DNA of 64,000 nucleotides. Source: Parvibaculum sp002684405 (GTDB lineage Bacteria > Pseudomonadota > Alphaproteobacteria > Parvibaculales > Parvibaculaceae). The notes under the pieces are model-generated. The model ran no database searches, was not told where the DNA came from, and saw nothing but the letters and a program-made list of their open reading frames with translations. The translations under genes were made by a program, and so were the position numbers. The stretch covers positions 62,001 to 126,000 of the forward strand of contig OZ223207.1 in the NCBI GenBank assembly GCA_965140395.1. Direction: 5' to 3'. Positions 52,206-62,002 of this stretch are shown here, piece by piece (position 1 is the stretch's first letter; the number at the start of each line of letters is the position of its first letter).

Positions 52206-52949
52206 ATGACCTATTGCGTGGCGCTGCGCCTTAAGGACGGGCTGGTGATGCTGGCCGATACGCGCACCAATGCCGGCGTCGACAATATTTCAACCTTCCG
52301 CAAGCTCACCTTGATCGAACATCCCGGCGACCGGGTGATCGGCATCATGACGGCGGGCAATCTGGCCGTTAGCCAGGCGGCAGTGAATATCGCGCTCGAG
52401 CAGGGCATCGCCCCTCGACCGGGCGAGGAGGCGATGACGCTTCACACCGTACCGTCCATGGTGCGCGCGGCGCAGCTGATGGGGCAGGCGGTGCGGGAGG
52501 TGTACCGGACCGACGGCCCGTCGCTCGAGGCACAGTCCGGCGATTTCAGCGTGTCGATCCTGCTGGCGGGCCAGGTCGGGCAGGGCGAGATGCGGCTTTT
52601 TCAGGTCTATTCGGCGGGCAATTATATCGAGGCGACGGAAGACACGCCCTTCCTGCAGATCGGCGAGCACAAATACGGCAAGCCGATCATCGACCGCGCG
52701 CTGCATTACGACACGCCGCTCGATGACGGACTGAAACTCGCGCTGATTTCCATGGACTCCACCATGCGCTCCAATCTGTCGGTCGGCATGCCGATCGATC
52801 TGATGGTCTATCGGCGGGATACGCTGAAGGTCGCGATGACACGGCGGATTCGCGAGGATGACGAGTATTTCCGTGGGTTGCGCCAGTCCTGGTCGGATGC
52901 GCTGACGCAGGCCTACCGGGCCATTCCCGAGCCGGGCTGGGAATTTTAG
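52206..52949 (+). CDS. Anbu, ancestral beta-subunit proteasome-like protease
   Basis: A 247-residue Ntn-hydrolase of the Anbu/BPH family (COG3484). After Met removal the N-terminus is Thr1 (TYCVAL), with Asp17 in LADTRTN and Lys32 in FRKL, the expected catalytic set. NAGVDNISTFRK is a family signature. Anbu forms open-ring or helical assemblies in characterised species, and its substrate is unknown. It is the fourth gene of the conserved operon and has no visible partner protease or ATPase. Confidence 0.95.
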   Translation: MTYCVALRLKDGLVMLADTRTNAGVDNISTFRKLTLIEHPGDRVIGIMTAGNLAVSQAAVNIALEQGIAPRPGEEAMTLHTVPSMVRAAQLMGQAVREVYRTDGPSLEAQSGDFSVSILLAGQVGQGEMRLFQVYSAGNYIEATEDTPFLQIGEHKYGKPIIDRALHYDTPLDDGLKLALISMDSTMRSNLSVGMPIDLMVYRRDTLKVAMTRRIREDDEYFRGLRQSWSDALTQAYRAIPEPGWEF

Positions 52950-53017
52950 GGGCAACTAATCCCCGCCCGTTTACGGGGCTTCAGACTGTGTTCGATGGAA
53001 GCAGTCTGGAGCATCCC

Positions 53018-54313
53018 ATGAACCGGGTAGATTACGATATTGTATTTCCTCTTTCGCGGACACTTGCGTGCGACGTGGTTCCCCCGCCCCGGCTTTCGAG
53101 GGCTGTGTGGTCGGCGGATTTTTCTTCGGGGGTCTATAGCCGCGGCGGCTTGCCGGTGGATCTTGAGGAAGCCGTTTCCGTCTCGCGTGCATCGGAAGCG
53201 CTCATGGCGGGCGCGGATGGCGTCTACCGGACTTTCGGCATCGACGTGCCGCCCGTCGTCGCAGGCGTCGGATTGGACATTCGGGGCCGGCATACGAGCG
53301 CGTATCCGTCGACCGACGATATTTCCAACGTCACCTATTGGCCGCGTTTTTCAGGTGTTGCATCGGCGGTAAATGATTTCGATCTGGGGGCGGTCACGCT
53401 GGTGACGGTCACCGAGATCGTTGGTACGGATGTTTGCGGGATTGCCGGTCCGGCATTCGGCTATCGTCCGTCCTACCCGGATACGGGCGATTATGTCGCT
53501 ATCGGTCTTATCGCCCGGGGAACGCGGCGCTATGTCATTTTTGGGGCGGCGGCCGGCGACGACGCCTACATTGTCTTTGACACGCAGACCGGAACAATCA
53601 CGAACAGTTTCGGGTCTGCGACGGGAAGAGACGCGGCGGTGGCGGAAATTGCCGACGGCGTATGGCTGGTTTCCATCAAAGCGACATTTGCGGGCAGTTC
53701 ATCCTGTCTGATGCGCATTCAGTCTTCTCCGGGCGCCAGCCAGAATTCGGTCAATCCGAGTTTCCCTCTCGATGGGTCGACCCTCATCGGCGGGGCCTTT
53801 GCCTTCGTCCCCGGCTCGATAGTGCCGCCGGTCATGCTCTCCAGCGGCAACAACAGCGTCATCCGCGATGCAACCGATATCAGCGTTCCCGGTTTCGATG
53901 CCCTCGCCGCCACATGCGGTCTTGCCGGCGGGTTCAGAATCGCAACGACGATAGACCTCTCGCATCTATCGGAGCCGAGTGCCCGCTGTCTCCTTGCGCT
54001 GGGCGAGGGCGTGGCGGACCATATCAGGATAGAGATCACTGCCCTGGATACCGTCAAGGCCACGATCCGGCATGCGTCCCATGACGATCTGGTACTGGAG
54101 ACCGGCGCGTTCGGCACGGCGGGCGAGAAGACGATCACGCTTGACGCGTTGAATGGCGGATGGGCGCTCGAGGCGACCGGCGTGACAGGTGACGGCGATG
54201 CCGGCAGCTACACCATGCCGCCGCTCAACATGCTGTGCCTTGGTAGCCGGTTCGGCGACAGCGATTACCTGAACGGTGTTTTGAAACAGAGCCAGATCGA
54301 CAAGATTGCCTGA
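53018..54313 (+). CDS. Phage-tail-like / LamG-like surface-binding protein, hypothetical
   Basis: A 431-residue beta-rich protein without a signal peptide. VSVSRASEALMAGADGVYRTFGIDVPPVV resembles the opening of phage and prophage tail-associated proteins (the SRAS-x-ALY...G-x-x-R pattern), and the region NVTYWPRFSGVASAVNDF resembles the adjacent carbohydrate-binding repeat. The C-terminal ~130 residues look like a LamG/concanavalin-like sandwich. No other phage genes are near, so it may be a domesticated or moron gene. It begins 68 bp after anbu; the ATG at 53018 has GGAG seven bases upstream and is preferred to one at 52988. Confidence 0.62.
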   Translation: MNRVDYDIVFPLSRTLACDVVPPPRLSRAVWSADFSSGVYSRGGLPVDLEEAVSVSRASEALMAGADGVYRTFGIDVPPVVAGVGLDIRGRHTSAYPSTDDISNVTYWPRFSGVASAVNDFDLGAVTLVTVTEIVGTDVCGIAGPAFGYRPSYPDTGDYVAIGLIARGTRRYVIFGAAAGDDAYIVFDTQTGTITNSFGSATGRDAAVAEIADGVWLVSIKATFAGSSSCLMRIQSSPGASQNSVNPSFPLDGSTLIGGAFAFVPGSIVPPVMLSSGNNSVIRDATDISVPGFDALAATCGLAGGFRIATTIDLSHLSEPSARCLLALGEGVADHIRIEITALDTVKATIRHASHDDLVLETGAFGTAGEKTITLDALNGGWALEATGVTGDGDAGSYTMPPLNMLCLGSRFGDSDYLNGVLKQSQIDKIA

Positions 54314-54372
54314 CAGATATGTTTTGCAGCCAGGGTGACGACCCGGCCGCTATCTCCGTCCAGCGTGAGAGG

Positions 54373-54741
54373 CTAGCCCGCCGCATTCATGTAGGTCGCA
54401 AGGTCGAAATAGTCCCGCCAGGCAGCGATCTTGCCGTCACGCAGTTCGAAGACGCCACAGACGGGCAGGGCGACGAGTTTGCCGTTCACCGTCATGCGGT
54501 CCACGCGCTCGGTAAAGACGGTCTGGCCATTGACGGCAATGTTGAGGAGTTCCCAGTCGGGCTCGCTCCAGTTGCCTGCGAACCCCTTGATGAATTCGCG
54601 GATGTTGTCCCGGCCCTCCACAGCGTCGAACATCATGTTGTGATAGATGCCGTCCTGGGTGAAGAAATCCGCCAGTTCGTCGATGTCGAGGCGCGACCAT
54701 GCGGAAACGAAGTTGCGGACGATCTGCTCGTTGGTGCTCAT
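54373..54741 (-). CDS. Limonene-1,2-epoxide hydrolase-like protein (SnoaL fold)
   Basis: A 122-residue cone-shaped NTF2-fold protein. Active-site residues Y33, N35, R79, D81 and D110 align with Y53, N55, R99, D101 and D132 of Rhodococcus LEH (offset 20, then 22). YHNM, TERVDR and AWRDYFD carry them. It therefore probably hydrolyses an epoxide, or at least keeps the catalytic set; natural substrate unknown. The ATG at 54741 gives the family's usual start. The gene is minus-strand and lies downstream of the FadB-like gene, whose terminator stands between the two, so it is separately transcribed. Confidence 0.83.
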   Translation of the reverse strand: MSTNEQIVRNFVSAWSRLDIDELADFFTQDGIYHNMMFDAVEGRDNIREFIKGFAGNWSEPDWELLNIAVNGQTVFTERVDRMTVNGKLVALPVCGVFELRDGKIAAWRDYFDLATYMNAAG

Positions 54742-54825
54742 GGTATTTCCTCCCGCTTCCTGTTTTTGTTCCAGGTTGTTTTTCGGAACTGTGCCGCGTT
54801 GCGCGGCGGGTCGCAAGGAAGGCAT

Positions 54826-54860
54826 GAAAAAGGGCGGATACCGCTGAGGAACCCGCCCTT
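54826..54860 (-). terminator. Rho-independent terminator of the FadB-like gene
   Basis: On the minus strand AAGGGCGG (54860-54853) pairs with CCGCCCTT (54837-54830) across a 15-nt loop and is followed by a run of T residues. It lies 23 bp after the gene ending at 54884. Confidence 0.85.
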
Positions 54861-54883
54861 CGGAGTGTGCTGCTTATTCGGGA

Positions 54884-56962
<2,079 letters not shown>

Positions 56963-57167
56963 CTCGTTTCTCCCTGGTGTCGCTTCTTTTGAGTATTTGG
57001 CGGCGATTATAGCCCCGGTTGGCGGCGACGCCAGCGGCGCGATCGTTCAAAATCAGACGGGGTGTCGTGCAGCAGTGGTCAGGCCGGGGCTGACGGGACG
57101 TTAGGCGCGGTCCCTTGCCCATGATAATGTGCCGCCAACAAGAAACTGGACTATCGGGAGTAGGGCG

Positions 57168-58103
57168 TTGAGTTCTTCGGCAAATGCAATCGACGAGATC
57201 AGATCGGGCTTCGAGAAGAGCGGATATATCTGTTCCAGCCAGATCGCGACTTCGATCTTCCTGGCGCAGCGACTGCAAAAGCCGCTGCTGATCGAGGGGC
57301 CGCCCGGCGTGGGCAAGACCGAGCTTGCCAAGGCAACGGCGGAACTCGTCGGCAAGCCGCTCATCCGGCTGCAATGCTATGAGGGCCTCGACGAGGCCAA
57401 GGCACTTTACGAGTGGAAATACGGCAAGCAGCTTCTCTATACGCAGGTGCTGAAGGAAAAGCTCGGCGATCTGATGACCGGCGCGCACGGGCTGAAGGAG
57501 TCCATGGCGCGGCTGCATGATTTCGACGACACCTTCTTCAGCGAAGAGTTTCTGGAACCGCGGCCGCTGCTGAAGGCGCTGTGGCAGCCGGGCGGCGCGG
57601 TGCTGCTGATCGACGAGATCGACAAGTCGGATGACGAGTTCGAGGCTTTCCTGCTGGAGCTGCTGGCCGACTACCAGATTTCGGTGCCGGAGCTTGGCAC
57701 GATCAAGGCGCGCACGACGCCTATCGTGTTCCTGACCTCCAACAATACGCGCGAGATCGGCGATGCGCTGAAGCGGCGCTGCCTGCATCTCTACATTCCG
57801 TTCCCGGAAGCGGCGCTCGAAAAGAAGATTATCGCGGCGCGCGTACCCGAGGCCTCCGAAAAGCTGCGCGAGCAGCTCGTCAGCTTCGTCCAGGGCCTTC
57901 GCGAACTCGATCTGAAAAAGAAGCCCGCCGTCAGCGAGACCATCGACTGGGCGCGCACTCTGGTCCTGCTGCACGCGGAAGATCTGGGCGTCGACATGGT
58001 GCGCGAGACGCTCAATGTCCTGCTGAAGTTCCAGGACGACATCGAGAATGTCGATGGTGAGCTGAATGCGCTGACGTCGAAGGCGCAGGCCGCGGCGGAG
58101 TAG
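57168..58103 (+). CDS. MoxR-family AAA+ ATPase
   Basis: A 311-residue ATPase. Walker A is GPPGVGKT (44-51), Walker B is LLIDEID (146-152), then sensor 1 in FLTSNNTREI and sensor 2 in ALKRRCLHLYIPFP. It belongs to the MoxR group that matures or remodels protein complexes with a VWA partner, present directly downstream (8 bp). I chose a TTG start at 57168 because GGGAGTAGGGCG precedes it and the protein then starts like its relatives; a GTG at 57129 would add 13 residues. Its client is unknown; CoxDE-type pairs mature molybdenum hydroxylases. Confidence 0.9.
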   Translation: MSSSANAIDEIRSGFEKSGYICSSQIATSIFLAQRLQKPLLIEGPPGVGKTELAKATAELVGKPLIRLQCYEGLDEAKALYEWKYGKQLLYTQVLKEKLGDLMTGAHGLKESMARLHDFDDTFFSEEFLEPRPLLKALWQPGGAVLLIDEIDKSDDEFEAFLLELLADYQISVPELGTIKARTTPIVFLTSNNTREIGDALKRRCLHLYIPFPEAALEKKIIAARVPEASEKLREQLVSFVQGLRELDLKKKPAVSETIDWARTLVLLHAEDLGVDMVRETLNVLLKFQDDIENVDGELNALTSKAQAAAE

Positions 58104-58110
58104 AGCGGCA

Positions 58111-59583
58111 ATGAGCGATGTTCTCGGCGATTTCATTCGGGCGCTGCGGGCTTCCGACGTGCGCGTGTCGACCTCGGAAACCATCGATGCGGGCGATGTC
58201 GTTCAGCTTGTCGGCTATGACGACCGGCAGGTGCTGAAGGATGCGCTGGGACAGGTGCTGGCGAAGTCGGAGGAAGAGAAAACCTCTTTCGACGAAACCT
58301 TCGACCGCTATTTCGCGTTCGACCAGTTCAAGAACCAGAAAGCGGCCAATGGCAATGCCGAAACGGAAGCCGAGGGCGGCGACGGTGAGGGCGATGCCGA
58401 AAGCGGCCAGCAGGAAAGCGACCAACAAGACCAGAGTGGTCAGAGTGGCGAAGGCCAGCAGGGCGAAGGCGGACCGTCTTCCGGCGGCGGCAGCGGCGGC
58501 GCGACCGAAGCAGGCGAGGGGCCTGCAACGGAGCGCGATCTCGTGGCGCTGCTGGAACGCGGCGACCAGACCGAATTGCAGATGGCGCTTGCCGAAGGCG
58601 CGCGCGACGCGCAGCTCAACAATATCCGGCTCTTCACGCAGCGTGGGCTCTACACGCGGCGGATCATGGAGGCGATGGGTCTCGACGGTCTGAACGAGGA
58701 GATCGACCGCCGACAGGCCTCCGGCAACGAAGAGGGAGCGGAAAATCTGCGCGAAGCGCGCGACGGGTTGCGCGAGCAGGTGCGCGACTATGTCGAGAAG
58801 CAGCTCGAAATCTTCACCGCCAATGCGGGCCGCCAGCTTCGCGAGGAAGTGCTGAGCCAGGTACGGCTCACCAATGTGGACCGCTCCGACATCAAGATCA
58901 TCCGCCAGCTCGTGCGCAAGATGGCGAAGAAGCTCGTGGCGCTGCATTCGCGCCGCCGCAAGGTGACACAACGCGGCGTGTTGGATGTGCGCCGTACGAT
59001 CCGCGCCAATATCGAATTCGACGGTCTGCTCTTCCACACGATCTGGAAGAAGAAGAAAGTGGACCGGCCCAAGGTGATGGCGATCTGCGATGTCTCCGGC
59101 TCGGTCGCGCAGGTGTCGCGCTTCCTGCTGATGTTCCTTTATTCCATGCAGGAAGTGTTGCCGGATGTGCGCAGCTTCGCGTTCTCCGGCCGGCTGGGCG
59201 AAGTGACGGATCTCTTCAAGACGGAAGACATCGAAATGGCGATGGCCACCGCGCTCAACGATCACGGCGGCGGGTCGACCGACTATGGCAAGGCGTTCGA
59301 GGATTTCACCGATCTCGCGCTGGACGATATCGATCACCGCACCACGATCCTCATCCTCGGCGATGCGCGCTCCAACTATGGCGATCCGCGCAGTGACCTG
59401 CTGCACAAGGTGCATGAGCGCGCGCGCCGGGTGATCTGGCTCAATCCCGAAGGCCGCTCCATGTGGAACAGCGGCGACAGCGAAATGCGGCGCCTCCAGC
59501 CCTATTGCGACAAGGCCGTGACATGCGCCTCGCTGAAGGAGCTGGAGCGTGTTGTATCGGAGATACTCCGGCACGCGAGCTGA
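58111..59583 (+). CDS. VWA-domain protein (CoxE-like), partner of MoxR
   Basis: A 490-residue protein. The N-terminal ~75 residues are followed by a disordered, Glu/Gln/Gly/Ser-rich linker (~77-145). A helical region precedes the C-terminal VWA domain with the MIDAS motif CDVSGSVA (~326-333), a conserved Thr (HGGGSTDYG) and DARSNYGDPR. It is the expected partner of the MoxR ATPase eight bases upstream; the pair probably assembles or inserts metal into a client complex. Acidic linkers are common in this family. Confidence 0.9.
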   Translation: MSDVLGDFIRALRASDVRVSTSETIDAGDVVQLVGYDDRQVLKDALGQVLAKSEEEKTSFDETFDRYFAFDQFKNQKAANGNAETEAEGGDGEGDAESGQQESDQQDQSGQSGEGQQGEGGPSSGGGSGGATEAGEGPATERDLVALLERGDQTELQMALAEGARDAQLNNIRLFTQRGLYTRRIMEAMGLDGLNEEIDRRQASGNEEGAENLREARDGLREQVRDYVEKQLEIFTANAGRQLREEVLSQVRLTNVDRSDIKIIRQLVRKMAKKLVALHSRRRKVTQRGVLDVRRTIRANIEFDGLLFHTIWKKKKVDRPKVMAICDVSGSVAQVSRFLLMFLYSMQEVLPDVRSFAFSGRLGEVTDLFKTEDIEMAMATALNDHGGGSTDYGKAFEDFTDLALDDIDHRTTILILGDARSNYGDPRSDLLHKVHERARRVIWLNPEGRSMWNSGDSEMRRLQPYCDKAVTCASLKELERVVSEILRHAS

Positions 59584-59646
59584 CCCAATCCGGGCTCCTT
59601 CCCCCTTCCATCCTTCGTTGCATCGCTCTATGACGCCCTTAGACTG

Positions 59647-59663
59647 TGTCCCGATACGGGACA
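59647..59663. promoter_or_regulatory. Perfect inverted repeat upstream of the SGNH genes
   Basis: TGTCCCG-ATA-CGGGACA is a perfect palindrome with 7-bp arms and a 3-bp centre, 63 bp after the VWA stop and ~120 bp before the first SGNH start. No T run follows, so it looks like an operator rather than a terminator. No cognate regulator gene is adjacent. Confidence 0.5.
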
Positions 59664-59781
59664 TCGGCAGGGCTCTCGTTGGGCATGAGCGCTGCATTGA
59701 TGGGGAGAAGGCAGGCGTTCGGGCGCGAAAACGTGCCATTGCGGCGCTATGCCGATGGTTTGGTGGTCCCAGGGGGTTGAG

Positions 59782-60798
59782 TTGAAGCTGGAATTGTCGA
59801 TGGCTGGCAGGAGGGCGGCGGCGGCATTGCTGTTGGCGGTCATGGCGCTTTTCGCAGTGCCTTTCCCGGCCCATGCCGATCCCATGGCCATAACGCCGAG
59901 CCAGCGTCTGTCAGACGCGGCGGTTTCTGCCGGTGGCGGCGTCAGCGAGGCGGCGCTTACCGAAGAGGGGGCCGTGCCCGCGAAGCCGGCGGCGCCCGCG
60001 GCGAAACCCGAGCCTGTGGCGCATAAAGGCCCGTACAATCTCGTGGTGCTGGGGGACTCGCTGGGCGACGGGCTCTGGGCGGGGCTCTACCACGTGCTGC
60101 GCAAGGACAAGCGGTTCAAGGTCATCAAGAAATCGAAAGTTGCGACGGGGCTCGTCCGGCACGACTATTATAACTGGAACAAGGTCGTCGAGGAGATCGC
60201 CGCCGATACGCCCATCGATATCGCCGTGGTGGTGATGGGAACGAACGACCGGCAGGCCATGGTCGTGAACGGCAAGCGTCATGCACGCTTTTCTCCCGAG
60301 TGGGAGAAAATTTATGCGGAGCGCGTGGAGGAATTCATCGACACGTTGAAGGAGACCGGCGCGCAGATCTACTGGATGGAACTTCCCGTGATGCGCTCGT
60401 CGGGATTCGATACGGATATGCAGAAGTTCAATCGTATCTTCGAGGAAGAGACGCGCAAGGAAGGCATTCAATTCGTACGGACGCGGGATCTCGGCATCGA
60501 TGAAAACGGTGCCTATGAGGCTTATGGCGCGGACAGGTTCGGGCGCAAGCGGCTGCTGCGCGCCGAAGACGGCATCCATTTTTCCATGGCCGGCTATGAG
60601 CTTCTGGGCAAGCGCATGGCCGATCGCGTCAAGCAGGGTCTGAAACAAGGTGCGCCGACCTCCATTGCCATGGCCAAAGCGAAAGGGCCGCAAGCCAAGC
60701 CGAAGAAATCGGAGCAGATTGCAGAGATTTCGGCGCCGCTGCCGGTTTTGCGTCCCGGGCGAAGCGATGACTGGCGCTGGCTCGGCCGGACCAATTGA
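59782..60798 (+). CDS. DUF459-type SGNH hydrolase, exported
   Basis: A 338-residue protein with a signal peptide (hydrophobic core ~14-30, AHA-D site). SGNH blocks are VVLGDSLGDGLW (block I Ser), VVMGTNDRQA (block III Asn) and AEDGIHFSMAGYELL (block V Asp/His). It probably acts on ester groups, for example O-acetyl groups on glycans, in the periplasm. I prefer a TTG at 59782 because AGGGGG lies six bases upstream; the ATG at 59800 also gives a signal peptide. It ends five bases before the second SGNH gene. Confidence 0.85.
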   Translation: MKLELSMAGRRAAAALLLAVMALFAVPFPAHADPMAITPSQRLSDAAVSAGGGVSEAALTEEGAVPAKPAAPAAKPEPVAHKGPYNLVVLGDSLGDGLWAGLYHVLRKDKRFKVIKKSKVATGLVRHDYYNWNKVVEEIAADTPIDIAVVVMGTNDRQAMVVNGKRHARFSPEWEKIYAERVEEFIDTLKETGAQIYWMELPVMRSSGFDTDMQKFNRIFEEETRKEGIQFVRTRDLGIDENGAYEAYGADRFGRKRLLRAEDGIHFSMAGYELLGKRMADRVKQGLKQGAPTSIAMAKAKGPQAKPKKSEQIAEISAPLPVLRPGRSDDWRWLGRTN

Positions 60799-60802
60799 GC
60801 GC

Positions 60803-62002
60803 ATGGGCCGTTTGCGCATAGCGGCGCGAATGGCGGTTTTCGCCTCGACGATCCTGTTCATGACCGGCGGTTGCGCTGTAGCGAATGAGGGCGGTGCCGT
60901 GCCTGGTCTTGAGAAGTTTCATGCAGCCCTTGCCGCCGTCGAAGACGGCAGGCGCACGCGGCCCGTTTCCATTCTGCATCTCGGCGACAGCCATATCTCG
61001 CTCGATCATCTGACCGGCGAGATGCGCAAGCTGTGGAATGAGCGCTACGGCAATGCCGGACGGGGGCTGCAACCCGGTGTGCCCTATCAATATTACTCAG
61101 TGCAGGGCTATCGGATCTCCATGAGCGGGGAGTGGGAGGTGAAGTCGAGCCTGCCCGCCGATGCGCATGGGGCGTTCGGCATACAGGGTTTCGTGGCAAG
61201 CGCGGCGCGCGCCGATGCGGAGATGGTGCTGGATGCGGACGAGCCCTTCGAGGGCGTGGAGGTGGAAGTCGCCGGAGCGCCCGATACAGGTTACCTCTCG
61301 CTCGCCATCGACGATGCCGCGCCTTTACGGCTTTCCACTTATCGCAAGACGCCGGGGCTGGTGACGCTCTACGTGCCCGCCGCGCACGCCCGTCATCTGA
61401 GGCTGTCGCCGGTCGGCAATGGCGGTCCGGTGCGCGTTCTGGGCTGGGGCGTGCGGCGCTCCGGGGCGAAGGAGGGCGGCGTTCGGTATGACAGCTATGG
61501 CGTGGTGGCGGCGCGGCTCGATATCGTGTCGCGCTGGCGGGACGATATTGCCGATGCGCAAATCGAGCGGCGGCGACCCGATCTCATCATTCTGGGATAT
61601 GGCACCAATGAAGGTTTCGACGATGGGCTCGACCTGGCGGCCTATCGGAAGCGCCTTGCCGGTTTGATCGACCGGCTGAGGCGGATTGCGCCACAGGCCT
61701 CCATTGCGCTGCTCGGCGCCTTTGACGGTGCGCGTGACAGCGGGGCCGGTGAGCCATGCGGCGATGGCTGGGTGACGCCACCCAAGCTCGGCAAGCTGCG
61801 CGAGCTTCAGCAGGCGGTCGCGGCGGAAAAAGGGGCTTGGTTCTGGGATGGCGAAGCGGCTATGGGCGGGCGTTGCGCGATCCATCGCTGGGTTACGCAG
61901 GACCCGCCACGCGCCTGGCCCGACCATGTGCATTTGCGCCCCTCCGGCGCGCGGGAAATGGGCGACAAGCTCTGGCGGGCGCTGATGGCCGGTACGGATT
62001 AG
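60803..62002 (+). CDS. Second SGNH/GDSL hydrolase, exported
   Basis: A 399-residue protein. The N-terminus is a signal peptide, perhaps a lipoprotein (FMTGGC, weak lipobox). SGNH residues are Ser in LHLGDSHISLDHL, Asn in GYGTNEGFDD and Asp/His in WPDHVHLRPSG. A beta-rich insert (~130-230) separates blocks I and III, as in modular glycan esterases such as PatB/Ape-type proteins. It is cotranscribed with the DUF459 gene (5-bp gap), a tandem that suggests joint action on one acylated polymer. Its stop overlaps the convergent pump gene by four bases. Confidence 0.85.
   Translation: MGRLRIAARMAVFASTILFMTGGCAVANEGGAVPGLEKFHAALAAVEDGRRTRPVSILHLGDSHISLDHLTGEMRKLWNERYGNAGRGLQPGVPYQYYSVQGYRISMSGEWEVKSSLPADAHGAFGIQGFVASAARADAEMVLDADEPFEGVEVEVAGAPDTGYLSLAIDDAAPLRLSTYRKTPGLVTLYVPAAHARHLRLSPVGNGGPVRVLGWGVRRSGAKEGGVRYDSYGVVAARLDIVSRWRDDIADAQIERRRPDLIILGYGTNEGFDDGLDLAAYRKRLAGLIDRLRRIAPQASIALLGAFDGARDSGAGEPCGDGWVTPPKLGKLRELQQAVAAEKGAWFWDGEAAMGGRCAIHRWVTQDPPRAWPDHVHLRPSGAREMGDKLWRALMAGTD

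Noticed and set aside
58012..59874. Long minus-strand open frame (620 codons) opposite the VWA gene
   Set aside because: It is a GC-driven shadow. The plus-strand frame has the MIDAS motif and a MoxR partner; the opposite frame is His/Arg-rich with no family features.
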